Shown one piece after another: positions 53,377 to 61,371 of a stretch of 64,000 bases of DNA. This DNA is from an uncultured Ruminiclostridium sp. (GTDB lineage: Bacteria; Bacillota; Clostridia; Oscillospirales; Ruminococcaceae), in contig CANQIB010000009.1 in assembly GCA_947623915.1 (NCBI GenBank), forward strand, positions 1 through 64,000, read 5' to 3'. The position numbers and the translations under genes are program-made. Below the pieces are notes generated by a model. It was not told the origin of the DNA. It did no database searches and saw nothing but the letters and a program-made list of their open reading frames with translations. Each line of letters starts with the position of its first letter. Position 1 is the stretch's first letter.

Positions 53377-53937
53377 ATGAAAAAATTCATGATAGCTTTA
53401 GCTCTTATTCTGGTATGCGGCAGCACGATGGTCGTGTTTTCCGTGCCTGAAAGAATACATTACGCATTTAACGGAATGGCGGGGTATGCTCCCGACCGAT
53501 ACGAACAGCTTGTCTCGGAATTGCCCAAGCGCACGCTGGACATCGACTTGTCCGACTTGCCAAAGACTCCTTTCACAGTCTATGCGTATGATGAAAACGT
53601 CCGCATAGAATTGGATTCGGTGGATTTTCACGGGGACGGCTATACATTCAAATTTGTTTCCTACGGAGAAAGCTCCTTTTCGTCGGGAAGTATACTTCGC
53701 TTTGCGGACTGCGTCGAAGACCTGTATATAAACAACGATGACGGGGAGTTTATCTATCAGCTTACGGGTGAAGAAGGATTTAAACACGATACCTTCATCT
53801 ACTATTTTGACCTGTATCCCAGCTCCGACAAGGTCAGCGAAAAGGATCTTGCCGAAATGCGCTTTACATTCACCGTCCCGATGGATATTACTTTGGTGAA
53901 TTACAACAGGAAGCCGCTTATCAAAGTGTATTTTTGA
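53377..53937 (+). CDS. Hypothetical secreted or membrane-anchored protein
   Basis: 186 residues. An N-terminal hydrophobic segment (KFMIALALILVCGSTMVVFSV) works as signal peptide or anchor; the rest is mostly predicted beta strands with acidic loops (FTVYAYDENVRIELDSVDFHGDGYTFKFVSYG; RFTFTVPMDITLVNYNRKPLIKVYF). No family recognised. A GCGGGTGA ribosome site lies about six bases before the ATG. It has its own promoter, so it need not belong functionally to the clostripain gene 83 bases upstream. Confidence 0.7.
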   Translation: MKKFMIALALILVCGSTMVVFSVPERIHYAFNGMAGYAPDRYEQLVSELPKRTLDIDLSDLPKTPFTVYAYDENVRIELDSVDFHGDGYTFKFVSYGESSFSSGSILRFADCVEDLYINNDDGEFIYQLTGEEGFKHDTFIYYFDLYPSSDKVSEKDLAEMRFTFTVPMDITLVNYNRKPLIKVYF

Positions 53938-54169
53938 TAAATTTGATATAATGATATATGGTCGGGTAGTATGACTAATCGAGGGCGAATATACTCACGG
54001 AAAAATCACATCTTTTTTAGAAATATATGCCGAGTAAAAAATCCCCATTTATAAAGCAAGCACAAATCAATAACTTATAAAAAGCACCGAAAGCACCGCC
54101 GTTAATTTTGATTTTTTCATAAAATTTTCCCCTTATTCTTTAATAATACCGCAAATTGCGGCTGACCTG
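53938..54169. other. Intergenic region
   Basis: 232 AT-rich bases between convergent genes. No hairpin with a T-run, promoter or reading frame stands out. Confidence 0.5.
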
Positions 54170-54793
54170 TCAAAATATATTTTTCAGCTCCGTAAGGCTT
54201 TCGACGGAACAGTCCGGCTCAAATTCTTCCGATACAGGGCGCTGATAAACGGAAAACCCCTGCTTTATCCAAATCGTTTTCATTCCTAATTTTTTCGCCG
54301 GAAAAATGTCGTTATCCAGCCTGTCCCCTACCATAGCTGACTCGCGCGCTTGACATTCCGCCATATCCAGCGCTTTGTTAAAAATCTCAACATTCGGCTT
54401 GGAGCAGCCAAGCTCCGCCGACGCGGCAACAACATCTATGTACCGTAAAAGTCCCCACATTTCAAGGCGCTCGGCAGTTCCCGCGGATTGATTCGCGATA
54501 ACTCCGAGCTTGTATCCTTTTTCCGTAAGATACCGCAAAACCTCTTTTGCGTCGGGATATGGTATCTCTTCTTCTTTATGCCACGGCGTTTTACTTAATC
54601 CGAAAAATCTAAACGCTTCCAAATCGCCTCTCAGGTTCTGTTGGGCGAAAAATTTTCGCTTTTCCTGAAACTCTTCAAAGGAAATATCCGTACCGGCAAC
54701 AGTCTCCTCTATGCGGCGCTCATACGCTTTAGTTTCATCGACAAGCGTTGTTCCCACGTCAAAAAATATCCATCTTATCCCGCCGTTATCCAT
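54170..54793 (-). CDS. HAD superfamily hydrolase (subfamily IA)
   Basis: 207 residues. Motif I is FFDVGTTL, with Asp as nucleophile and Gly in place of the second Asp, a usual variant; motif II is GVIANQS; motif III Lys in GCSKPNVEIF; motif IV MVGDRLDNDI. A helical cap lies at ~20-85. Likely a small-molecule phosphatase; substrate unknown. AAGGAG lies seven bases before the ATG. Confidence 0.9.
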   Translation of the reverse strand: MDNGGIRWIFFDVGTTLVDETKAYERRIEETVAGTDISFEEFQEKRKFFAQQNLRGDLEAFRFFGLSKTPWHKEEEIPYPDAKEVLRYLTEKGYKLGVIANQSAGTAERLEMWGLLRYIDVVAASAELGCSKPNVEIFNKALDMAECQARESAMVGDRLDNDIFPAKKLGMKTIWIKQGFSVYQRPVSEEFEPDCSVESLTELKNIF

Positions 54794-54958
54794 AATTTTC
54801 TCCTTCCCCGTTGACGATAAACGGAAAATCTATTCTTCCTTTGAAACAAAATGTTTTATCGGTCCGTTCGGATAATATATCTATTCTTTCAGAAAGTCGT
54901 GATATACGGTCATCATGCGTGACCGAGCCAAAGTCGGGCAGTAGCAAAATTCTATCTA

Positions 54959-55780
54959 TTACTTCATCAAGCCTTTTTTCTTAGCATAGTCACAAATAAA
55001 AGAAACAAATGCAAATATCAACAATATAAAGACAGACAGCATATCCCATACGTCAAAAACAGGCGTTTCTATCATTTTTGACAGTATCACATTGACAATG
55101 ATCACGAACGGGATAATTAACAAAAAAGTTGTTCCTAAAGCAATTAGCTTTCTTTTTTTCCAAATACGGTTAAAAAGTACGGCTATTATCCATAAGAACA
55201 CGATGGAAATTACCGCCATTACCGCGCCGACTGAAAATACTTCTTTCACTTTTATTAAATGGCTTAACAAAAACAAATAAGGAATGATAAAAACGCTTAA
55301 TGATATTAAACTGACAACGACCCCTCTTTTCCCCAATATAATACTCGGAAAAGATATAACCCATGCAAAAACGATGGAGCTTATCGGGATCGGTGACCAT
55401 GTTAAATTACCGGATATTGCGATATTGCAAATAAGACATACCATTATCCCTATCAAAAGTGTTACTGAAAATAAAATAGAAATGATCACATTCCTTGTAA
55501 TGTTATTTTCATCTTTTCTTTTCAAAGCGATCAAATTTTCATCCGCCTTTTTTTCAATGCTTTCCATGTCTATCTTCTCCCCGCTTAACAATTCGTTTAC
55601 CGTGATCCCCAATATTTCGCAAAGCTCTAACATTATAGATGAATCGGGCATACTTTTACCTGTTTCCCATTTAGATACCGCCCTATCTGTAATGTTCAAT
55701 TTTTCCGCCAACTGCGCTTGAGTCAGTTTTTTCTCTTTACGACATTTGGCAATGAATTTTCCTATCTCTGTCTGATCCAT
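54959..55780 (-). CDS. XRE-family regulator with membrane domain
   Basis: 273 residues. Residues ~5-62 form a HTH_3 domain (IGKFIAKCRKEKKLTQAQLAEKLNITDRAVSKWETGKSMPDSSIMLELCEILGITVNELL). A Lys/Glu-rich linker (~65-88) is followed by six to seven hydrophobic helices to the C-terminus. Such DNA-binding proteins with membrane tails are common in Clostridia and often sense envelope stress or antibiotics; the signal here is unknown. Two adjacent ATGs follow AGGAGG; the second (55780) has better spacing and gives the usual MDQ start. The gene is visibly AT-rich compared with its surroundings, suggesting acquisition. Confidence 0.87.
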   Translation of the reverse strand: MDQTEIGKFIAKCRKEKKLTQAQLAEKLNITDRAVSKWETGKSMPDSSIMLELCEILGITVNELLSGEKIDMESIEKKADENLIALKRKDENNITRNVIISILFSVTLLIGIMVCLICNIAISGNLTWSPIPISSIVFAWVISFPSIILGKRGVVVSLISLSVFIIPYLFLLSHLIKVKEVFSVGAVMAVISIVFLWIIAVLFNRIWKKRKLIALGTTFLLIIPFVIIVNVILSKMIETPVFDVWDMLSVFILLIFAFVSFICDYAKKKGLMK

Positions 55781-55835
55781 CATTTTTCCTCCTTTCGCCT
55801 TTAATGATACACCTAACTGTATGTTTTTCACACGA

Positions 55836-55872
55836 ACCGATAGTCGAATCAGGAAAATCCAACTATCGGTTG
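55836..55872. other. Inverted repeat in the gap upstream of the XRE-membrane gene
   Basis: aaccgatagt ... actatcggtt, ten base pairs around a 17-base loop. On the plus strand gggattttttg follows. It may be a terminator read from the plus side, or a regulator site; the 197-base gap holds nothing else recognisable. Confidence 0.45.
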
Positions 55873-55976
55873 GGATTTTTTGAGGTTTTTGTATTCGCTC
55901 CGCAGTCCGTCAACCGTTTATGTATTACTTTTTCCGCTGCAACAGTACCGACTCGCGGTATGCGGAAACTTATCTC

Positions 55977-56561
55977 CTATACATTCAATTTCAGCTGATA
56001 TTCTCGGTTCTCGATCATCCTCATTGCCTCGTGCAAAATCGCAAGACAGTTTTCTTCGGTCTTCCTTAGATCCGTAAACATCTCTGAAATAATGGCGTCA
56101 CATTCCTCCAACGCTTCCTCGTACTGTAATTTCGTTAAATCATTCTGCCGATATGCTTCATCCAGTTCATCCTTGTCGTCGATCCTGATATCACCCTGCG
56201 GAGTAGCCATAACATCTAAATACTTGTCCCAATATACCGCAACACCGTCGCTGTCATATACATATTTTTCGATAACATCAACATACCATACCGATACGGA
56301 ATGCCCCTTTTCACCTTCCGCAGGTTTAAACATTGCCGTGATAAGTCTCTTTTTTCCTTTAGGTATCAGTTGCAGCCAAACCATTCCGCCGCCCGTAACA
56401 GGAGCTTTTCCGGCTTTTTCAAAATCCCAAAAATTTTGTTCTCCGTCTGTCAGCATAATTACGCTGACAAAGCCCCGAAAGAGCTCATTGTCCATGTCCA
56501 TCTGATAGTACGGATAATGCTGAAATCCCCATAAATCTCTGTTCAATCTTTTTGTTTTCAT
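55977..56561 (-). CDS. DUF402 domain protein
   Basis: 194 residues. The segment VSVWYVDVIEKYVYDSDGVAVYWDKYLDVMATPQGDIRIDDKDELDEAYRQNDLTKLQYEEALEECDAII (cut here into its parts WYVDV, YWDKYLDV, TPQGDI, DDKDELDEA) follows the DUF402 pattern with its conserved Asp/Lys. DUF402 proteins include nucleoside-diphosphatase-like and RNase-related enzymes. The N-terminal ~80 residues form a beta-rich lead region. The nearest AAGGAG site is 16 bases before the ATG, rather far; GGAAAG lies nearer. Own promoter at 56605-56633. Moderately AT-rich. Confidence 0.8.
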   Translation of the reverse strand: MKTKRLNRDLWGFQHYPYYQMDMDNELFRGFVSVIMLTDGEQNFWDFEKAGKAPVTGGGMVWLQLIPKGKKRLITAMFKPAEGEKGHSVSVWYVDVIEKYVYDSDGVAVYWDKYLDVMATPQGDIRIDDKDELDEAYRQNDLTKLQYEEALEECDAIISEMFTDLRKTEENCLAILHEAMRMIENREYQLKLNV

Positions 56562-56604
56562 TTCACTTTCCGCAATGCTCCTTTTTTTATTTGTCGTTGA
56601 AGTT

Positions 56605-56633
56605 ATTTTAGCATATTACGGTTTTTCTGTCAA
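56605..56633 (-). promoter_or_regulatory. SigA-type promoter of the DUF402 gene
   Basis: Minus strand TTGACA (56628-56633), 17 bases, TAAAAT (56605-56610). Confidence 0.8.
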
Positions 56634-56717
56634 CGTTCGTTTCGACGGCGAGATTTGACCCGATTTCAGCAAGGAAAAAGCTGATTATTAAAATAATACG
56701 TTTTTATGTAAAATCCA

Positions 56718-56746
56718 TTGAAATATTATGACAAAAAGTGTATAAT
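56718..56746 (+). promoter_or_regulatory. Promoter of the SWIM-MoxR-VWA operon
   Basis: TTGAAA (56718-56723), 17 bases, TATAAT (56741-56746), about 40 bases before the ATG at 56793. Confidence 0.75.
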
Positions 56747-56792
56747 AAAATCAGCGGTTTTTTCATTTTTGACCATAAAAGGAGAATTCACA

Positions 56793-58256
56793 ATGAAAAA
56801 CATTACGGAACAGCTGATTTTGTCGCTTGCGCCGAACCCTGCGGCAGCTGCAAACGGCAAAAAGATCTCGAATTCGGGCGGATTTATAAAGCTCTGCCGC
56901 TCGGCGGACGACACTTTCTTTATGGGCGAATGTAAGGGCAGCGGCAAAAATCCTTACATCACCTCGGCGGACTACATAGACGAAAATCACCCCGTTTTCC
57001 GCTGCTCGTGTCCGAGCAGACAATTCCCGTGCAAGCACTCTCTGGGGCTTATGTACGAAATGATGTCGGACAAGACGTTTGAGGTGTGCGAAATTCCAGA
57101 TGACATTATGTCAAAGCGGGCTAAGATCGCCGCAAAAGCCGATAAAGCGGCAAATGAAGACGCTGCCGAGGCTGCGGGAAAGGCTGCCGGTAAAACCGCC
57201 GCTAAAAAGACCTCTAATTCCGCGAAAATCAAAAAGCTGAAAAAGCAGCTTGAGGGGTTGGAGCTGTGCGAAAAAGCGGTCAAAGAGCTTATCTCGGCGG
57301 GTCTGGGGACTATGGGCGGCACTTCCCTGTCGAATTATCAAAATCTATCCAAGCAGTTCGGCGACTACTACCTTATCGGCATTCAAAGGCTGTTCAATCG
57401 TCTTATTATCGAGATAACCGAGTATCGGAAGGATAACCTCGAACAGCATTACGACAACGCCATCGACGTGCTTGAAAAGCTGAATTCGCTTATCAAAAAA
57501 TCTCGGAAATACATTACCGAAAAAATAGAAAACGACGACCCTGCCGCAGACGATACTCCCCTTTACGAGGAGCTTGGCGGGAACTGGAAGCTGACCGAGC
57601 TTGAGGCTGTCGGGAAGTGCGAGAAAGACGTGCGTTTAACGCAGCTGTCGTTCAATGTGGCATACGACGAGGCTAGGAAAGAATTTATCGACACGGGGAT
57701 TTGGGTCGACCTTAAAAACGGCAAGATTTTCCAAACCAAGAATTTTCGACCGCTTAAATCTCTCAAACACATCAAGGCGGACGATTCTGTATTCGGAGCG
57801 GTTAATGTACCGTCAATGGCGGTATACCCCGGTGACGGAAATGTCCGCGTGCGGTGGGACGCAGCGGAATTTTCCGAGCTTTGCGGCGACGATTTTGAGA
57901 AGCTGCGCTCGTTTGCGGCTGATTCCGTCAAGGACGAAATAAAGAACATTCGGAATTTCCTGCAAAACGCCATGTCAAGTCCCGTGATCTACAAGCTGGT
58001 CGCATTTGCGGAGATCGGGAAAATCGGCGATAAAACCGTTCTTAAAACCAAGGGCGGCGATTGCGTGGCTTTGTGCGATTTTTCGGAATTTGAACCCACG
58101 ACCGATAAAATCGAGGCTCTGCCGGGGAAAAAATTCCTCAAAAACGGCGTTATGCTGTGCGGATTTCACTATGACCTTGCCGAACGCAGGATCGCCGCAC
58201 AGCCGCTCTGCATTATCCCCGACGGCGAAAATTCTGTTGTAAGACTGCTTTACTAA
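56793..58256 (+). CDS. SWIM zinc-finger protein
   Basis: 487 residues. The SWIM zinc site is Cys71, Cys73, Cys80 and His82 in FRCSCPSRQFPCKHSLGL. A Lys/Ala-rich linker (~115-155) precedes a helical middle (~160-250) and a C-terminal domain (~260-487) that looks beta-rich. SWIM fingers bind DNA or protein. AAAGGAG lies eight bases before ATG 56793; a frame extending 25 codons upstream overlaps the promoter and is rejected. First gene of an operon with HEAT-like, MoxR, DUF5682 and VWA genes; YehQ plays the matching part in E. coli. Cellular role unproven. Confidence 0.88.
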   Translation: MKNITEQLILSLAPNPAAAANGKKISNSGGFIKLCRSADDTFFMGECKGSGKNPYITSADYIDENHPVFRCSCPSRQFPCKHSLGLMYEMMSDKTFEVCEIPDDIMSKRAKIAAKADKAANEDAAEAAGKAAGKTAAKKTSNSAKIKKLKKQLEGLELCEKAVKELISAGLGTMGGTSLSNYQNLSKQFGDYYLIGIQRLFNRLIIEITEYRKDNLEQHYDNAIDVLEKLNSLIKKSRKYITEKIENDDPAADDTPLYEELGGNWKLTELEAVGKCEKDVRLTQLSFNVAYDEARKEFIDTGIWVDLKNGKIFQTKNFRPLKSLKHIKADDSVFGAVNVPSMAVYPGDGNVRVRWDAAEFSELCGDDFEKLRSFAADSVKDEIKNIRNFLQNAMSSPVIYKLVAFAEIGKIGDKTVLKTKGGDCVALCDFSEFEPTTDKIEALPGKKFLKNGVMLCGFHYDLAERRIAAQPLCIIPDGENSVVRLLY

Positions 58257-58265
58257 AGGAGATCA

Positions 58266-58346
58266 AGTCTTGAAAATAAATTTTTAAGACTGTGAGTTTT
58301 GCGCTTTGCTGAGTACGGTCAGCAATTTTGCTTCGCAAAACCGCAC
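58266..58346 (+). other. Two hairpins between SWIM and HEAT-like genes
   Basis: AGTCTT ... AAGACT (58266-58290) and a longer nested stem, GTTTTGCG ... CGCAAAAC (58296-58341) holding GCTGA/TCAGC inside. They precede the bridged ribosome site and may set the relative expression of the two genes. Confidence 0.5.
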
Positions 58347-58357
58347 AAAAACTCGAA

Positions 58358-58396
58358 AGGAGAGATGCTTGCTTAGCAAGCATAATTATAATTATG
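58358..58396 (+). promoter_or_regulatory. Ribosome site bridged by a hairpin to the start codon
   Basis: AGGAGAG (58358-58364), then an 8-3-8 hairpin ATGCTTGC-tta-GCAAGCAT (58365-58383), ten bases (aattataatt) and ATG 58394. The hairpin removes 19 bases of spacing. It repeats the geometry found at 3894-3932 with unrelated sequence. Confidence 0.65.
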
Positions 58397-60238
58397 GATA
58401 CTACACCTATTTTTGAACTTCGTCAACAGCTGCGCTCGGCGGCGATAGCGGGAGCAAACCTGCTTTCGGAAAATTTCAGGCTCAAAAAGGCTGTCGACGG
58501 GATAAGACCGCTTAAAGATGCGTCGCCCGTTTTCGGGAAGATATATGAGCTTTCAAGCAGCCTTGTTTCGGGGAAATGCGAGGACTTATCTGGAACGCTG
58601 CTCGATGCGCTGACACTTACGGATTCCGTGACGGTGGCTCTCGCGGGATATGATGTTCAGGGGGAGCTTAAAGAAATTCCCGCGGCGGAGTTTTCGGCAA
58701 AGGTGACCGATGCGCCGTATTCAAAGCTCTCCGTGCTGATAAACGCGCTCACTAAACCCGGAAGCGGGCAGTACAACATCGTTCGGAAAGCTGTCGAGGA
58801 AAAATCCGAGTTGTTCGAGGACTACCGTGTTAAACCCGCGCTTGTAAAGGGCTTGGGAGCGTCTTATTCCGACCTTGCGGATATGGTTTACGATATAATC
58901 GAGGGCATGGGAGAAGATATGGTCCCGCTGCTTGAAAAAGGCTTTGACCCCAAGGGCAAAAAGGAAACGATAAGGCGCATTACGCTTATAGATACCATCG
59001 GGAAAGGAAAAGCGAACGACTTTTACCTTGAAAATATCCCTCTTGCAGAGAAAAATGCGAAAAAACTGCTTGTGCGCGCGCTGCGGCATGACGTGAACAA
59101 CGCCGATAAACTTATAGAACTCACCAAGACCGAAAAAGGCGCGGTCAAGGAGGAGGCGTTTTATACGCTTGCACGGCTTGACTGCGACAAGTCAAGGGAG
59201 TTCTTTGAGGAAATGGAAAAGAAAAAGCCGCAGGAAACGCTTGAGTATCTGCGGTTCAGCACCTCGGACTGGTCAAGCAGACTTTCCGCGAAGATAGGCA
59301 ACCGTTTGCTTGACAACAACGACGGCGGAAGTTACAAAACCGACGGATACGGGGTACATATCGAATATGTCGCGTTCAGCGGGAAAACGGGCAAGGACGT
59401 TGCGGACTTTTTAAGGCGGGCTTGCGAAAAGCAAGGCGACAAGCAGGAAAAATTGTACATAAGAGGAATGGTCGACATTGCGCTTATGAATACCGCCGCT
59501 ATGACGCAGGATAAGGATATGTGCGCTCTTGCAATGGAGTTTGCGCAAAAGTACCCCGACAGGACTTTTTCCGAGTCGGAATTTTATGCTATGGTGATCG
59601 GCACGGACGACTGCACGGATCTGCTTAAAAAGCGTATCCTCGAAACCAAAGAGTTTGTTAAAAACCATGAAAGAAACGGCGTTGCGGTGGGCTCGGCGAT
59701 CACCAACATTGAGCATATAAAGCTCATAAACGGGAAATATTGCATGACCTACAAGCTGTATGACAGCCGCGACGCGGAGCCCTCGACGCATGAATACTAC
59801 GTTATCCCGCTTGATCAGCCTATCCGCGAAAAATGGATAGATATGCTTATAAGCTGTGACTGGTATCAATCAGACCTGTTTTTGGAATACCTTTTCGACA
59901 AAGACGACAAGAAGATGTACGAAAAGGTCAAAAACCGCTATTTCAAGAAAATCCTCGATAACGAGGACACGCCGACGCGCTTGTGGATGATGGAGGCGTG
60001 CGGTATGCGGAATATCGAGGGTCTGGTATGCGAATTTTACAAGGCAAATCACATGAAATTCGCGAATAAATACAAGGACGCATACCTCATTTTAAGATTT
60101 ATCAGCGCAGATTACGAATACCTGTGCAAGGAGATCGACGACCTCGAAAGCTACGCTAAAGCTAACAACATAACGCTGAACCTTGATCTAGAGGATATGC
60201 GACAGTATATAGAACACTACTGTACAGAACAGCATTGA
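58394..60238 (+). CDS. HEAT-like repeat protein of the MoxR-VWA operon
   Basis: 614 residues, largely helical with repeated pairs of the HEAT kind (e.g. KKLLVRALRHDVNNADKLIELTKTEKGAVKEEAFYTLARLDCDKSREFFEE), a linker near residue 300 and a C-terminal helical half (KKMYEKVKNRYFKKILDNEDTPTRLWMMEACG). No catalytic motif seen; probably a scaffold. ATG 58394 is chosen because translation from it is the only one served by the nearby AAGGAG site through the hairpin; the frame is open 22 codons further up without one. It sits between SWIM and MoxR genes in the same operon, where equivalent HEAT-like proteins occur in related clusters. Confidence 0.75.
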   Translation: MDTTPIFELRQQLRSAAIAGANLLSENFRLKKAVDGIRPLKDASPVFGKIYELSSSLVSGKCEDLSGTLLDALTLTDSVTVALAGYDVQGELKEIPAAEFSAKVTDAPYSKLSVLINALTKPGSGQYNIVRKAVEEKSELFEDYRVKPALVKGLGASYSDLADMVYDIIEGMGEDMVPLLEKGFDPKGKKETIRRITLIDTIGKGKANDFYLENIPLAEKNAKKLLVRALRHDVNNADKLIELTKTEKGAVKEEAFYTLARLDCDKSREFFEEMEKKKPQETLEYLRFSTSDWSSRLSAKIGNRLLDNNDGGSYKTDGYGVHIEYVAFSGKTGKDVADFLRRACEKQGDKQEKLYIRGMVDIALMNTAAMTQDKDMCALAMEFAQKYPDRTFSESEFYAMVIGTDDCTDLLKKRILETKEFVKNHERNGVAVGSAITNIEHIKLINGKYCMTYKLYDSRDAEPSTHEYYVIPLDQPIREKWIDMLISCDWYQSDLFLEYLFDKDDKKMYEKVKNRYFKKILDNEDTPTRLWMMEACGMRNIEGLVCEFYKANHMKFANKYKDAYLILRFISADYEYLCKEIDDLESYAKANNITLNLDLEDMRQYIEHYCTEQH

Positions 60239-60285
60239 CAGGCTGCCGCTAAAGCCTGAAAAATGACTTTTTATAGGAGAAAATT

Positions 60286-61371
60286 ATGGACAATTCGATT
60301 TTAAGGCTTCCGGCAGAGCAGCTCTTTGAGGAGGAGCTTAACGCGCTTATCAAAGCGGAAAAAGACCCCGTGCCGGAGGGTTGGAGAATGTCGCCGAAGT
60401 CGGTTAAAACCTACATCTGCGGCGGAAAAGTCGGGGAAACCGTTATCACACCGAAATACATCGGTCATGAGCGGCTTGTTGAGATAGCTATCGCAACGCT
60501 TGTAACCGACCGCGCTTTGCTCCTTATCGGCGAGCCCGGAACGGCGAAAAGCTGGCTGTCCGAGCATCTGACAGCGGCGATAAACGGAAATTCCTCCCGC
60601 GTTATACAAGGCACGGCAGGCACTACCGAGGAGCAGATACGCTACTCTTGGAATTACGCTATGCTTATCGCAAACGGTCCGTCCGAGGCGGCTATGCTGA
60701 AAAGCCCGATATTTACGGCTATGGAGGACGGAGCTGTCGCACGCGTGGAAGAAATTTCGCGCTGTGCGTCGGAAGTTCAAGACACGCTTATTTCCCTGCT
60801 TTCGGAAAAACGTATAAGCGTACCTGAGCTTTCTCTCGAAGTTCCCGCAAAAAAGGGATTTTCGATAATCGCCACCGCAAACACCCGTGACAAGGGCGTA
60901 AACGATATGTCGGCGGCGCTTAAAAGGCGTTTCAATATCGTGGTGCTTCCCGCTCCCGAAACCCTTGAAGAGGAAATGAACATAGTAAAAACTCGTGTAG
61001 AACAGCTTTCGGGCAGCCTTGACTTGAACGCGGCTCTGCCGAAAGACGAGGTCATCGAAAAGATATGCACGATTTTCCGCGAGCTTAGAAACGGAGAAAC
61101 TCTCGACAGAAAGCAAAAGGTCAAAACCACCGCGGGCGTTCTTTCTACCGCGGAGGCTATTTCCCTGCTTTGCAACAGCATGGCGCTTGCGGGCAGCTTC
61201 GGAAACGGCGAGATCTCCGACGAAGATATAGCGGCGGGACTTCAGGGAGCCGTCGTAAAAAACGACGACAAGGATCCCGTTGCGTGGAAGGAATACCTTG
61301 AAAACATAATGAAAAAGCGCGGTATGGCGTGGAGCGGACTTTATAGGGCTTGCAGGGAGCTGAACGAATGA
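60286..61371 (+). CDS. MoxR family AAA+ ATPase
   Basis: 361 residues. Walker A is GEPGTAKS (residues 82-89, Lys88), the Walker B region is ARVEEISR (Glu155/156), sensor 1 is IIATANTRD and the Arg-finger region ALKRRFN. A winged/lid part follows (~245-361). MoxR ATPases remodel or assemble partner proteins that carry VWA domains with a MIDAS metal site. AGGAGA lies seven bases before the ATG. Its TGA overlaps the ATG of the DUF5682 gene. Equivalent to YehL in the E. coli cluster. Confidence 0.92.
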   Translation: MDNSILRLPAEQLFEEELNALIKAEKDPVPEGWRMSPKSVKTYICGGKVGETVITPKYIGHERLVEIAIATLVTDRALLLIGEPGTAKSWLSEHLTAAINGNSSRVIQGTAGTTEEQIRYSWNYAMLIANGPSEAAMLKSPIFTAMEDGAVARVEEISRCASEVQDTLISLLSEKRISVPELSLEVPAKKGFSIIATANTRDKGVNDMSAALKRRFNIVVLPAPETLEEEMNIVKTRVEQLSGSLDLNAALPKDEVIEKICTIFRELRNGETLDRKQKVKTTAGVLSTAEAISLLCNSMALAGSFGNGEISDEDIAAGLQGAVVKNDDKDPVAWKEYLENIMKKRGMAWSGLYRACRELNE

